Source: Deltaproteobacteria bacterium (GTDB taxonomy: Bacteria > Lernaellota > Lernaellaia > JACKCT01). Taken from it: a stretch of 64,000 bases of DNA. Shown here in pieces: positions 1-7,834 of this stretch. The notes under the pieces were generated by a model. The model saw only the letters and a program-made list of their open reading frames with translations, had not been told where the DNA came from and did no database searches. How positions within the stretch are numbered: the first letter of the stretch is position 1; the number at the start of each line of letters is the position of its first letter. The stretch lies in the NCBI GenBank assembly GCA_020633895.1, contig JACKCT010000001.1, positions 124,001 through 188,000 on the forward strand. The letters run 5' to 3'. A program made the translations under genes and the position numbers.

Positions 1-1
1 G

Positions 2-247
2 TCCGTGACGATTCTCGGACGTTCGGCCCACTGCCATATTCCGTTTCACGATCCCGCCGTCTCGGGCCGGCACGCGGAAATCCACATCGACGATCAGAGG
101 CGCGCATTTTTGGTGGACCTGAAGTCGACCAACGGCAGCTTCGTGGACGGCCATCGGGTCGACGGCCGCGCCGAGATGATCTCCGGATCGCGCATCCGCG
201 TGGGCGAGGTGGAGATGCTGCTGACGATCCCGCCGGTTCGAGATTAG
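2..247 (+). CDS. FHA-domain protein, 3' end only
   Basis: This is the C-terminal end of a protein whose start lies before the window. The reading frame is open to the left edge. The visible 80 residues hold the core of a forkhead-associated domain: GRS near the start, the VSGRHAEI stretch (canonical SRxHA with G for R), and DLKSTNGSFVDG, the hallmark Ser-Thr-Asn-Gly loop. FHA domains bind phosphothreonine peptides and usually report to Ser/Thr kinases or secretion systems. The in-frame GTG at position 5 is inside the fold and is unlikely to be the true start. What precedes the FHA domain cannot be seen. Confidence 0.85.
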   Translation, partial: SVTILGRSAHCHIPFHDPAVSGRHAEIHIDDQRRAFLVDLKSTNGSFVDGHRVDGRAEMISGSRIRVGEVEMLLTIPPVRD

Positions 248-293
248 GCCCGTTTCCGGACCCCAGGATAAGATTCCCAAGGTGTTCGATGCA

Positions 294-333
294 CCTATGG
301 AAAAGCCCACTCTTACATGGGGTTTTCCATAGG
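294..333. terminator. Long hairpin between convergent genes
   Basis: Arms CCTATGGAAAAGCCC and GGGGTTTTCCATAGG pair with one mismatch around a 10-nt loop. The hairpin sits between two convergent stop codons (247 on plus, 373 on minus), so a bidirectional terminator is likely. There is no U-run beyond the arms. A similar hairpin core occurs at 6318-6361 in a non-terminator position. Confidence 0.55.
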
Positions 334-372
334 CTCGTGAAATGGAATCGCCGCCTTCGGCGAAGAAAAAGT

Positions 373-1380
373 TTACGCGAAGAAACTGCGCAGGCGTCCG
401 ACGCCGATGGCCAGGCGCCGAAGGTAGAGCAGCACCGGTGTCGCCAAAGCCGTAGCCACGTCTCCCCGCCGCCAGGTCAGCCGCCAGCCGTCCCACGTCG
501 TCAGATCCTCGAACAGCAGGTACGCCGGAACCGCCGCGAACGGCAGCCAGAAGATCGGATGCACACCGAGCGCCGGGATCACGTACAGCGGCCACGCGGC
601 CAGCGCGGCGAACTTGGCGGTGTAGGCGAGTTTCTTCACCAGCCCCGCGCCGCCGTGCCACTTTTCCCGGAAACGACCGGAAAAATACGCCCCTCGGTGG
701 GCCCGTTTCATGTACGTGCGCAGGGTGTCCGGATCCTTGTGGTAGAGCACGGATTCGCCGCCCAACACGGTGCGTCCGACGGCTTCGACCACGCGACGCA
801 CCAGGTCCACGTCCTGGCCGATGCGGCACTCGGGGTCATAGCCGTTCACAGCCCAAAAAACACCCTTGGGAAACGCCCACCCGCCCGTGCCCCGCTTGCC
901 GGCGCGCACCCGGTCGGCGGCCGCCTGCAGCAGGTCGTTCTGGTGACGCACCAAAACGTTGTCGCGATCGGTCCAGACGCGTCGCCCCACGTTGATGCCC
1001 GCCGCCACCCCCGGCAGATGCAGATAGCGGATGATTTTTTCCACATAGTCGTCGTCGTAGTAACCGTCCGCCTCGGCGAAAAGGTAGATCTCACCCCGGG
1101 CGATCTTCGCGCCGTTGTTGCGGGCGACGGCGGCGCCGCGATTCGTCGCGCTACGCACATAACGCACGTCGAACTGCGTGACCAGGGCGCAGGTGTCGTC
1201 GGTGGAGGCATCATCGCTGACGATGATTTCGATGTTGCGATAGGTCTGGGCCTGGAGCGACCGGATGGATCGAGGCAGCGTGGCGGCGCAGTTGAACGTG
1301 GGGATGATGATGCTCACCACGCCGTCGAAGGGATTGGGCGGGGTGTCCGCCGGGGGAATCAGGGGCTTGGGCAGACTCAT
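373..1380 (-). CDS. Family 2 glycosyltransferase with C-terminal membrane segments
   Basis: 335 residues. The N-terminal half is a GT-A fold: VSIIIPTFNCAATL at about residue 22, VSDDASTDD, and an acidic cluster FAEADGYYDDDY where a DXD metal site is expected. The C-terminal 100 residues contain hydrophobic segments (AALAAWPLYVIPALGV, FWLPFAAVPAYLLF) that probably anchor it to the inner membrane. The start is the ATG that forms a 4-bp ATGA overlap with the stop of the upstream GT4 gene, so the two are translationally coupled. It probably adds a sugar to a surface polysaccharide or glycolipid; donor and acceptor cannot be read from sequence. A longer in-frame extension exists but lies entirely within the GT4 gene. 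Confidence 0.85.
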   Translation of the reverse strand: MSLPKPLIPPADTPPNPFDGVVSIIIPTFNCAATLPRSIRSLQAQTYRNIEIIVSDDASTDDTCALVTQFDVRYVRSATNRGAAVARNNGAKIARGEIYLFAEADGYYDDDYVEKIIRYLHLPGVAAGINVGRRVWTDRDNVLVRHQNDLLQAAADRVRAGKRGTGGWAFPKGVFWAVNGYDPECRIGQDVDLVRRVVEAVGRTVLGGESVLYHKDPDTLRTYMKRAHRGAYFSGRFREKWHGGAGLVKKLAYTAKFAALAAWPLYVIPALGVHPIFWLPFAAVPAYLLFEDLTTWDGWRLTWRRGDVATALATPVLLYLRRLAIGVGRLRSFFA

Positions 1381-2495
1381 CGGCCGGCCGCCGTTTCCCG
1401 ATAAATGGCTTCCAATTCGGCCACCTGGCGATGAATCTCCCAGACCTCTTCCACCCGTTGCCGACCGGCCAGGCCCAACTCGCGGCGGCGATTCGGATCG
1501 ACGACTAACGCGGCCAGGGCGTCGGCGAGCGCCGTCACATCTTTTTCCGGCACCAACAACGCATGCACGCCGTCCTCGAGTTTTTCGGGGATGCCCGCGT
1601 GGCGCGTCGTGACCACCGGCAGCGCGGTGCCCATCGCTTCCTTGATGACCATGCTGATTTCGTCCTTGCCGCCGAATCGGTCGGTGCATGAGGGTAGGCA
1701 AAAGATATCCGCCTTCGCCATCGCCGACGGTAACGCGGCGAACGGGATGTGATCCTGCCATTCGATCCGTTCGGCGACGTCCAACTCGTCGGCCAAGGCG
1801 CGCAGAGTCGCTTCCATGGGGCCGTCGCCGATGACGGTCAATTCGGCTTCGACATCCCGGCGACGCAGTTCGGCGAACGCGCGAATCAGCACATCGATGC
1901 CCTTTTTTTCCACGAGGCGCGCGACGCACAGAAGACGAGGCCGCTCGGTCGGGGGGCGTTCGACGACGGCAAAATCGGTCAGGTCGATGCCCAGGCGATA
2001 GATGCGGATCTTTTCGACCGGGCAACCCAGTTCGATCAGGTCACGGCGCATGGATTCGGACAGGGCGAGGAAAAGATCGCCCTCGGCGAACAGTCGGGCG
2101 TAGCGCCGTTTCCATTTGCCTTGGGCGCAGGTTTCGAAGAGGTCCTGGCCGTAGAAACTGGTGATCAGCGGCCGCCCGACGGCGCGCTTGGCGGGCAGGG
2201 CGTGGTAGCCGGACGTGCCGAAGTGGGCGTGGATGAGGTCGATGTTTCGCGCGCGAGCCTGACGGGCGTAAAAGCCGTAGCCTCGGCCCAGGCGACGGCG
2301 CGTTTCGTCGACCGCGCGCACGGCGGCATTTTGGTCGGCCAGGGCGTCGACCCGGTCAAAGGCGAACTGGTCCTCGTTCGCCCGCCGTTCGCAGAAGACG
2401 TACGCCTCCACGTCACGGTGGCGCGTGACGATGTCGTAGATAAACGTCTCCGACCAACGCAGCCACGTGTCGCGAATGTGGGCGACGCGCATCAA
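1377..2495 (-). CDS. Family 4 (GT-B) glycosyltransferase
   Basis: 372 residues, normal for GT4. The N-terminal Rossmann half starts MRVAHIRDTW and includes HAHFGTSGY. The C-terminal donor-binding half has the GT4 pattern RLLCVARLVEKKGID and the E-x7-E-like motif DEISMVIKEAMGTALPVV followed by GIPEKLEDG. It uses a nucleotide-sugar donor in the cytosol. It lies 72 bp downstream of the AcpS-like gene and overlaps the next GT2 gene by 4 bp, so the pair probably acts on one glycan. Two consecutive ATG codons begin the gene; either could be used. Confidence 0.88.
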   Translation of the reverse strand: MMRVAHIRDTWLRWSETFIYDIVTRHRDVEAYVFCERRANEDQFAFDRVDALADQNAAVRAVDETRRRLGRGYGFYARQARARNIDLIHAHFGTSGYHALPAKRAVGRPLITSFYGQDLFETCAQGKWKRRYARLFAEGDLFLALSESMRRDLIELGCPVEKIRIYRLGIDLTDFAVVERPPTERPRLLCVARLVEKKGIDVLIRAFAELRRRDVEAELTVIGDGPMEATLRALADELDVAERIEWQDHIPFAALPSAMAKADIFCLPSCTDRFGGKDEISMVIKEAMGTALPVVTTRHAGIPEKLEDGVHALLVPEKDVTALADALAALVVDPNRRRELGLAGRQRVEEVWEIHRQVAELEAIYRETAAGR

Positions 2496-2567
2496 CGCGG
2501 CTCCCGCATCGGGCCGCCCGCGCGATCGAAATGTGGGGGCATCTCCAGGGGCATAACGGGCCGGAAT

Positions 2568-2918
2568 CTAGCGCGTCGATTGGCCTTGGGCAAGCACCGT
2601 GGCCATGGCGTAGTCGCCGTCGTGCGTGAGGCTCAGGTGTGTGGTCAGGCCGTCCAGGTCGGCGGGCAGACTCAAGGAGGGGCGTCCCTCGGGATCGAGA
2701 AGCACCTCGAAGTCCCGGGATTGATCCTCGGGTCGACCAAACGCCCGGCAGGCGGCTTGTTTGGCGGCAAGGCGGGCGGCGACATGGGGGCGCGGATCGG
2801 CTTTGCCTCGGCAGTATTCGCGCTCGGACGCTGTCAGGGGCAGGGCGGCGTCGTCGACCGCGTCGACGGGCAGGGCCGTCATGTCGATCAACGCGATTCC
2901 CACACCCGTCAGGCTCAT
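2568..2918 (-). CDS. AcpS-like 4'-phosphopantetheinyl transferase fold, catalytic residues changed
   Basis: 116 residues, the size of holo-ACP synthase AcpS, and collinear with it: GVGIALIDM at the N-terminus, RLAAKQAACRAFG in the centre, LSLTHDGDYAMATV at the end. AcpS transfers phosphopantetheine from CoA to acyl carrier protein. Two Mg-coordinating residues of the family are different here: the Asp of GxGxD is Ala9, and the Glu of KEA is Gln54. The fold is clear but activity is doubtful. It begins 16 bp after the stop of the beta-helix gene and is probably co-transcribed with it. It could be a divergent enzyme or a non-catalytic paralogue. Confidence 0.72.
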   Translation of the reverse strand: MSLTGVGIALIDMTALPVDAVDDAALPLTASEREYCRGKADPRPHVAARLAAKQAACRAFGRPEDQSRDFEVLLDPEGRPSLSLPADLDGLTTHLSLTHDGDYAMATVLAQGQSTR

Positions 2919-2934
2919 CGTTTCGTCCGCCGCG

Positions 2935-3801
2935 TCAGCCCGCCTTGGGATGGACCCGCAGGGACATTGCCTTGTCGGTGGAGGGGATGATCGTGCGCGT
3001 GGAGTAGTAACCCGCCGGGACGCTGACGCACGGATAGACCCGCGCGCGCTTGCCCAGCAAGGTGCCGGGGGAGGTCACGGAATTGCATCCGGTTTCGGTG
3101 CCGTCGCCGAGGATCGCGCCGAGCTTGCGGCGGCCGGTGTCCAGGCGCTCGCCGTCGGGCAGGGGCAGGGCGACGGTGCCTTCGACCATCTTCAGGTTCG
3201 CCAGCTTCGTCCCCGCGCCCAGGTTGACGTCCCGGCCCAGGATCGAGTCGCCCAGATACGCGAAATGCCCCGCCTTGGCGCCGTTCATCATAATCGTGTT
3301 CTTCGCCTCGGTCGTATGGCCGACGACGCATTCGTCGCCCACCAGCACGTCGCCGCGAATGTACGCGCCCTGGCGCACCTCGGTCTTGGCGCCGATGACG
3401 GTCGGGCCTTTGATCATCGCGCCGGACTCGATCACGGTGCCCGGCCCGACGATCAGGCGGTCGTCGTGGATGTAGGCGCCGGGCATGATGATCGCCGCGT
3501 TGGGCTCGAACTTGCCTTCCACCTCGACGCGCAACGCGCCCTTGGGTCCGGAGGGGGCGATGGCGATGTCCCCGCCGAACAGCGGTTCGTCGTCGAGAAT
3601 CACGATCGGTTCGGTCACGAGGCCGATGAAGCCCTTGAGCGGCCAGTCCTTTTCGAAAAAGCCGTTCAGGTATGCGGGCAGTCGGCCCAGGATGTCCCAA
3701 ACCGGCCCGTCGTGATCGAGCAGGAAGCGGTGGGGATGGTCGTCAAGATCGAAGAAGAGCGCGGGGGGAGGTCCGCCCGCGCCGGGATTGGTGTCGGTCA
3801 T
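2935..3801 (-). CDS. Left-handed beta-helix protein, GlmU/UDP-GlcNAc pyrophosphorylase-related
   Basis: 288 residues from the chosen ATG. After about 95 residues with no nucleotidyltransferase motif there is a long run of hexapeptide repeats (AAIIMPGAYIHDD, VGPGTVIESGAMIKG, VIGAKTEVRQGAYIRG, VVGHTTEAKNTIMM, YLGDSILGRDVNLGAG) typical of a trimeric left-handed beta-helix. The HTTEAKNTIM and GAGTKLAN segments resemble the C-terminal domain of GlmU and bifunctional sugar-1-phosphate enzymes, so acyl transfer on a sugar is possible. I preferred the ATG at 3801, preceded by GGGG. A start at 3855 would run through the repeat element. Confidence 0.72.
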   Translation of the reverse strand: MTDTNPGAGGPPPALFFDLDDHPHRFLLDHDGPVWDILGRLPAYLNGFFEKDWPLKGFIGLVTEPIVILDDEPLFGGDIAIAPSGPKGALRVEVEGKFEPNAAIIMPGAYIHDDRLIVGPGTVIESGAMIKGPTVIGAKTEVRQGAYIRGDVLVGDECVVGHTTEAKNTIMMNGAKAGHFAYLGDSILGRDVNLGAGTKLANLKMVEGTVALPLPDGERLDTGRRKLGAILGDGTETGCNSVTSPGTLLGKRARVYPCVSVPAGYYSTRTIIPSTDKAMSLRVHPKAG

Positions 3802-3850
3802 GGGTGCCCCGGTGGTTACGTGATGGAAAAACGCCCCATCAAAAATGCGT

Positions 3851-3952
3851 GTCATCCTGAACGCAGTGAAGGATCTTGGTCCAATCCGGTACCGGGCAAC
3901 GTGGAGTTATCGCCAGGTTGAAGCCGGATCCTTCGTTATCACTCAGGATGAC
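3851..3952. repeat. Dispersed palindromic repeat, family A copy 1
   Basis: A 102-bp element bounded by perfect 10-bp inverted ends GTCATCCTGA and TCAGGATGAC; the inner parts GAAGGATC and GATCCTTC also pair. It lies upstream of a beta-helix gene and downstream of an aminotransferase gene, outside both coding regions. A second, more decayed copy lies at 9162-9379. Elements with this CATCCTGA...GAAGGATC signature are known as dispersed repeats in many environmental genomes. Confidence 0.8.
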
Positions 3953-3978
3953 ACCACGGCGTGACATCTTCGGTCAAA

Positions 3979-5325
3979 TCACCCCATCGCCTTGAGCGCG
4001 TCCTCGCACTGGCCCAGCGTCTCGTCGATGTCCGCGGCGGTGTGGGCGGCGGAGAGGAACCAGTTGTGATGGGGGTGGAAGAAGCTGCCCCGCTTGGTCA
4101 CTTCGGCGCAGAACCGCTGGATCTTGTACAGGTCCGGATCGTCGTCGAGCACCAGGTAGCCCATGGTCGCCGGGCCGGTCATCTTCATCGGATAACCGTA
4201 TTTGTCGCCCAACTCCTCCAGGCCCTTGTTCAGGCGCTCGCCCATCGCGAACATATGCTCGACGGCCTTTTCCCGCTCCAGAATCTCCAGGCACTTGAGC
4301 GCCGCGTTCATGCACATGGCGCCGTTCCAGTAAGAGCCGGTCAGGAAGACCTTGGCCGCGGACGTTTTGAGTTCCTCCCGGCCGACCGCCGCGGAGATGG
4401 GGAAGCCGTTACCGATGGCTTTGCAGTAGCAGGACAGATCCGGTTCGAAACCGAAATAGTCCTGGCTGCCGTGAAACGACAGCCGCCACCCGCAACGCAC
4501 GTCGTCCAGGATCAGCACCGCGCCGTTGTCGTTGCAAAGCTTCTGCACGCCCTTCCAGAATCCCTCCGCCGGCAGGATGGAACCGGCCATGGCGGGGTGG
4601 TGATAGGGGGTCATGATGACGCCGGCGATGTCGTCGCCCTGGCGGCGGAACAACTCCTCGAGTTGGTCCAGGCGGTTCCATTCGAAGTAGAGCATGTTCT
4701 CCCGGTCGGCGTTGATCAGACCGCCGTGGCCGGGGGTGCACCAAGCGTGGATGCCGTGGTAGGTGCCCTTGACCATCACGATCTTGCGCCGGTCGGTGTG
4801 CTCGCGGGCCACCATGGTCGCCCAGGTGGTCATGTCCGAGCCGTTCTTGCCGAAGACCGCCCAGTCGGCGTGGGGGATGGACTCGACCATGCGCTCGGCG
4901 AGTTTGACCATCAACTCGGAAGGGTGGTTGAAGCAGTCGCCCTGCTGCATCGCTTCGATGGCCGCCGCGTTCACCTCGTCGTTGGCGTATCCGACGATCA
5001 TCGGGCCGTAGGCGCACATGTAGTCGATGAACTCGTTGCCGTCCACGTCGGTGTAGCGCGGTCCCTTGCCGCTCGCGGCGTAATAGGGGAACTCGCCGGG
5101 GACCGTGAGCGCCGGGCTCTGGTGGCCGTAGATGCCCTGGGGCACCACTTTCACCGCTCGGGAAAAGATCTCCATATTCTTGGAAAAATCGTACAGACCG
5201 CCCTTGGGGGCCGCCTTGGCCGGGGCCTTAGCCGTCGCCTTAGCCGTCGCCTTGGTCGTCGACTTGACGGCGCTCTTCTTGGAGCCGGTGCTCTTGACGC
5301 TTTCGGATTTGGCGGTGGTGGCCAT
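3979..5325 (-). CDS. Class-III PLP aminotransferase / glutamate-1-semialdehyde aminomutase-like enzyme
   Basis: 448 residues. Residues about 45-448 match class-III PLP enzymes: PRYTDVDGNEFIDYM, the cofactor-binding aspartate in ILDDVRCGWR, and the Schiff-base lysine K302 in CYCKAIGNGFP. It resembles glutamate-1-semialdehyde aminomutase-type enzymes more than typical omega-transaminases, but no haem genes are nearby, so the substrate is unknown. The first 43 residues are an added Lys/Ser/Thr/Ala-rich tail of the AKATAKAPAKAA kind, like histone H1. The start has a strong AGGAGG eight bases upstream. It follows the SCP2-like gene by 11 bp, so they form an operon. Confidence 0.88.
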   Translation of the reverse strand: MATTAKSESVKSTGSKKSAVKSTTKATAKATAKAPAKAAPKGGLYDFSKNMEIFSRAVKVVPQGIYGHQSPALTVPGEFPYYAASGKGPRYTDVDGNEFIDYMCAYGPMIVGYANDEVNAAAIEAMQQGDCFNHPSELMVKLAERMVESIPHADWAVFGKNGSDMTTWATMVAREHTDRRKIVMVKGTYHGIHAWCTPGHGGLINADRENMLYFEWNRLDQLEELFRRQGDDIAGVIMTPYHHPAMAGSILPAEGFWKGVQKLCNDNGAVLILDDVRCGWRLSFHGSQDYFGFEPDLSCYCKAIGNGFPISAAVGREELKTSAAKVFLTGSYWNGAMCMNAALKCLEILEREKAVEHMFAMGERLNKGLEELGDKYGYPMKMTGPATMGYLVLDDDPDLYKIQRFCAEVTKRGSFFHPHHNWFLSAAHTAADIDETLGQCEDALKAMG

Positions 5326-5336
5326 GGTCGGTCCTC

Positions 5337-6098
5337 CTAGTTCAGGTAGAGAGGCAGGCGGTCGAGCGCCGCGTTGATCTTGTCGGCCAAAGGAATAAAG
5401 CCGGTCATGCGCATCTGCCCCGATCCGATCAGGGCCATGGCGTCCAGCGAGCCGGTGAACAGGCCGTAGGCGCTGTCGATGTCCGACAACTCCATCACGC
5501 AGCTCGGATTGATCGCGCCGCCCTTGTTGGGGTAGAGCTTGCCGTCCTTGACGATTACATGGGCCGCCGGGCCGTCGATGATGCGAAATTCCAGGATGCC
5601 GTCGCGCACGCCCTTCAAAAACGGCTTGGCCTTGGGGTCGTTTTCGGCCACTTCCTTGACGCCGAACAGCGAGGTGTACAGCAGCGCCTGGACGTGGAAT
5701 TTGAAATGATCCCGATTCTTGAGGGTTTCTTCCGAGGGCTGAAGGTAGAATTCGAGGCGTTTGGAGAGGGTGTCGAAGCCCTTGAGCAGGCCGATGTGCC
5801 ACACGCCCATCCAGGGGATCGGCAGGGCCTTGCCGTTGCCGGTGAACATATTGTTCAGGGACTGGGCCGAGGGGAACCAAAGGCCGATGGTCGGCATGGT
5901 GGTGGCGCCGGGGACGACGCGGCATTTGCCCTGGCCGAACTCGATATGGCAGGCGATGTCGCCCGGGCAGGAGAACTGCAGGGTATGTGTCCAGTTTTGG
6001 ACCAGCTTCCCGGCCTCGTCGTCGTAGACGACGATCTCCTCCAGATTTTGCAGCACCGCCGACAAATGCAGCCGCGCCAAAACACTTTGATCGATCAT
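5337..6098 (-). CDS. SCP2 sterol-transfer-like protein
   Basis: 253 residues, soluble, no signal peptide. The last ~100 residues resemble an SCP2 lipid-binding fold (LEFRIIDGPAAHVIVKDGKL, then CVMELSDIDSAYGLFTGSLDAMALIGSGQMRMTG split across the domain, ending in DKINAALDRLPLYL). The N-terminal part is not recognised. SCP2-like domains bind hydrophobic ligands, so it may present a lipid-like substrate to the downstream aminotransferase, from which it is separated by only 11 bp. The chosen ATG has GGGAG upstream; a longer frame to 6260 has poor coding character. Confidence 0.6.
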   Translation of the reverse strand: MIDQSVLARLHLSAVLQNLEEIVVYDDEAGKLVQNWTHTLQFSCPGDIACHIEFGQGKCRVVPGATTMPTIGLWFPSAQSLNNMFTGNGKALPIPWMGVWHIGLLKGFDTLSKRLEFYLQPSEETLKNRDHFKFHVQALLYTSLFGVKEVAENDPKAKPFLKGVRDGILEFRIIDGPAAHVIVKDGKLYPNKGGAINPSCVMELSDIDSAYGLFTGSLDAMALIGSGQMRMTGFIPLADKINAALDRLPLYLN

Positions 6099-6317
6099 GA
6101 GATCACTCCCGCCCGATCCGATTCGGCAAATTCGAAGATCCGGCCGCCCGACACGACGCCCGGCGACGATACTCGATGGAAAATTCGCGACCCACAGGGC
6201 GATAAGCATAGGCAATCGCCCGCGTCGGGGCAAGAAGCGAATTTCGCCGACAAAATTCAAATCCTGGCAAGGAAGGAAATGTTGAATCCCTCGGCCGACG
6301 AGAGAACCAGCGAGGGG

Positions 6318-6361
6318 TTCCCGTGGATAGCCCTTTTCAAAGAAGGGTTATCCACAGGGAA
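6318..6361. other. Long imperfect hairpin containing a perfect DnaA-box sequence in a divergent intergenic region
   Basis: The 389-bp gap between the divergent SCP2-like and Gfo/Idh genes (6099-6487) holds arms TTCCCGTGGATAGCCCTT and AAGGGTTATCCACAGGGAA. The right arm contains TTATCCACA (6348-6356), identical to a consensus DnaA box; the left arm carries a 7/9 match in opposite orientation. No AT-rich unwinding element or box cluster is seen, so this is not an obvious origin. The remainder of the gap should hold both promoters, but I see no confident -35/-10 pair. Confidence 0.5.
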
Positions 6362-6487
6362 TCTCATCCGTTCTCGGGGGCAACGCGGAACACGGCGCGA
6401 CGACGGGTGTTCAAATACCGGCCCGGTTGCTATCGTTGCCGCGATCGGTCCCGTCGAGTGGGAGGACCGGGTTTTGGAGATAGGGTT

Positions 6488-7834
6488 TTGGACCGCATCG
6501 GCGTGGGAATCATCGGGGGCGGACGGATCGCGGATGTGCATGCGCCGGGGTATTTGTCCTCGGATCAGGCGCGCATCGTCGCCGTTTGCGACCGGGATCC
6601 GGACACGCTGGCCCGGCGCGTGGACGAGTGGGACGCCGACCGGGGCTACGCCGACTTCCAAGAGCTTCTGGCCGACCCGAACGTGGATCTGGTCGATATC
6701 CTGACGCCCCACCACCTGCACGCGCCCATGGTGATCGCCGCCGCCAAGTCCGGCAAGCATATCAGCGTTCAAAAGCCCATGGCCGTCACCGTCGCCGAGT
6801 GCGACGAGATGATCAAGGCGTGCAAATACGCCGGGGTGCATCTGCGGGTTTTCGAGAACTTCATCTTCTATCCGCCGTTCGTGCTGGCCAAGCAGCTTGT
6901 CGACCAGGGGGAGATCGGCGAGCCCCTGTCGCTGCGCCTGAAGCTCGGCAATATGAGCGGCGGTTGGCCCGTGCCGCTGGCGACGTGGCTTTGGCGCTTC
7001 AACCCGGAATTGGCCGGTCCGGGTCCGACGGTCTTCGACGACGGCTACCACAAATTTTCCATGGCGGTGGATCTGTTCGGGGAAATCGACTCGGTGCATG
7101 GATGGATCGACCGCAGCTTCGGGGTGGCCGACTCGCCCAGCATGGTTTCGTTCACCTTCAAGGACCACCCGGCTCTCGGATACTTCGAATCGGCGGTCAG
7201 CCTCAACGCCAAGATGCGTTCCAAGTACTACAGCGCCGACGAGCGCATGGAAATCACCGGGACGCGGGGCACGATCCTCATGACGAGGTGCACCGGCCGA
7301 TTGCTCGACGAGGCGCCGCTGCTGTTGGTCAAGGACGGACGGACCATCGAATTCGAGGACTTGCGCGACGACTGGCTCGATTCATTCACCGACTGCACGC
7401 ACCACTACATCGACGCCATTCAGAATTTTCGCGGTCCCAAACTGACCGGCGAGCGCGGCCGGCACATCCTCCAGGTCGCCTATGCCGCCTACATCTCGGC
7501 GCGGGAAGGGCGGCGGGTCGATCCGAATCACGTCACCGGCGAAGAGCTTTGGGAAATCCGCGCCACCGAGGGCGAAATGCCGTCGCCCCTCGACATGCCG
7601 CCGCCACGACCCCGATCCGCGCCCAAGCCCCGTCCGGTCACGCGGCCGGTAGCCCGGTCGGCGGGACCGTTGGAACGCCTTAAGAGCAAGCTGCCGGCCA
7701 AGCGCCCCGACCGCGACGACGAGGACATCGACGTGTTCGAGGACGACGATCGGCCTTTCGAGATTTCCGACGAGGGCGGCTTCGAGGATGACGACGATCA
7801 CATCAAGGACTTTTGGGAGGATTCCAAGTCATGA
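6488..7834 (+). CDS. Gfo/Idh/MocA-family NAD(P)-dependent oxidoreductase with acidic C-terminal tail
   Basis: About 448 residues from the proposed TTG (GGAGAT upstream). The Rossmann motif IGVGIIGGGRIADVHAPGY is at the start, and the sugar-oxidoreductase signature GKHISVQKPMAV carries the catalytic lysine with Gln in place of the usual Glu. The catalytic half ends near residue 350. It is followed by a Pro/Arg-rich stretch and then a strongly acidic tail (DRDDEDIDVFEDDDRPF, GGFEDDDDH), which is unusual in this family. Such enzymes oxidise or reduce sugars or cyclitols. It overlaps the next gene by 4 bp. A GTG a few codons downstream is an alternative start. Confidence 0.85.
   Translation: MDRIGVGIIGGGRIADVHAPGYLSSDQARIVAVCDRDPDTLARRVDEWDADRGYADFQELLADPNVDLVDILTPHHLHAPMVIAAAKSGKHISVQKPMAVTVAECDEMIKACKYAGVHLRVFENFIFYPPFVLAKQLVDQGEIGEPLSLRLKLGNMSGGWPVPLATWLWRFNPELAGPGPTVFDDGYHKFSMAVDLFGEIDSVHGWIDRSFGVADSPSMVSFTFKDHPALGYFESAVSLNAKMRSKYYSADERMEITGTRGTILMTRCTGRLLDEAPLLLVKDGRTIEFEDLRDDWLDSFTDCTHHYIDAIQNFRGPKLTGERGRHILQVAYAAYISAREGRRVDPNHVTGEELWEIRATEGEMPSPLDMPPPRPRSAPKPRPVTRPVARSAGPLERLKSKLPAKRPDRDDEDIDVFEDDDRPFEISDEGGFEDDDDHIKDFWEDSKS

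Noticed and set aside
373-2025. Long N-terminal extension of the GT2 gene (550 codons)
   Set aside because: The extension lies wholly inside the GT4 gene in another frame. The ATGA overlap at 1377-1380 gives the natural start.
6318-6361. Replication origin
   Set aside because: Only one good DnaA box, no AT-rich unwinding region and no dnaA, dnaN or parAB genes.
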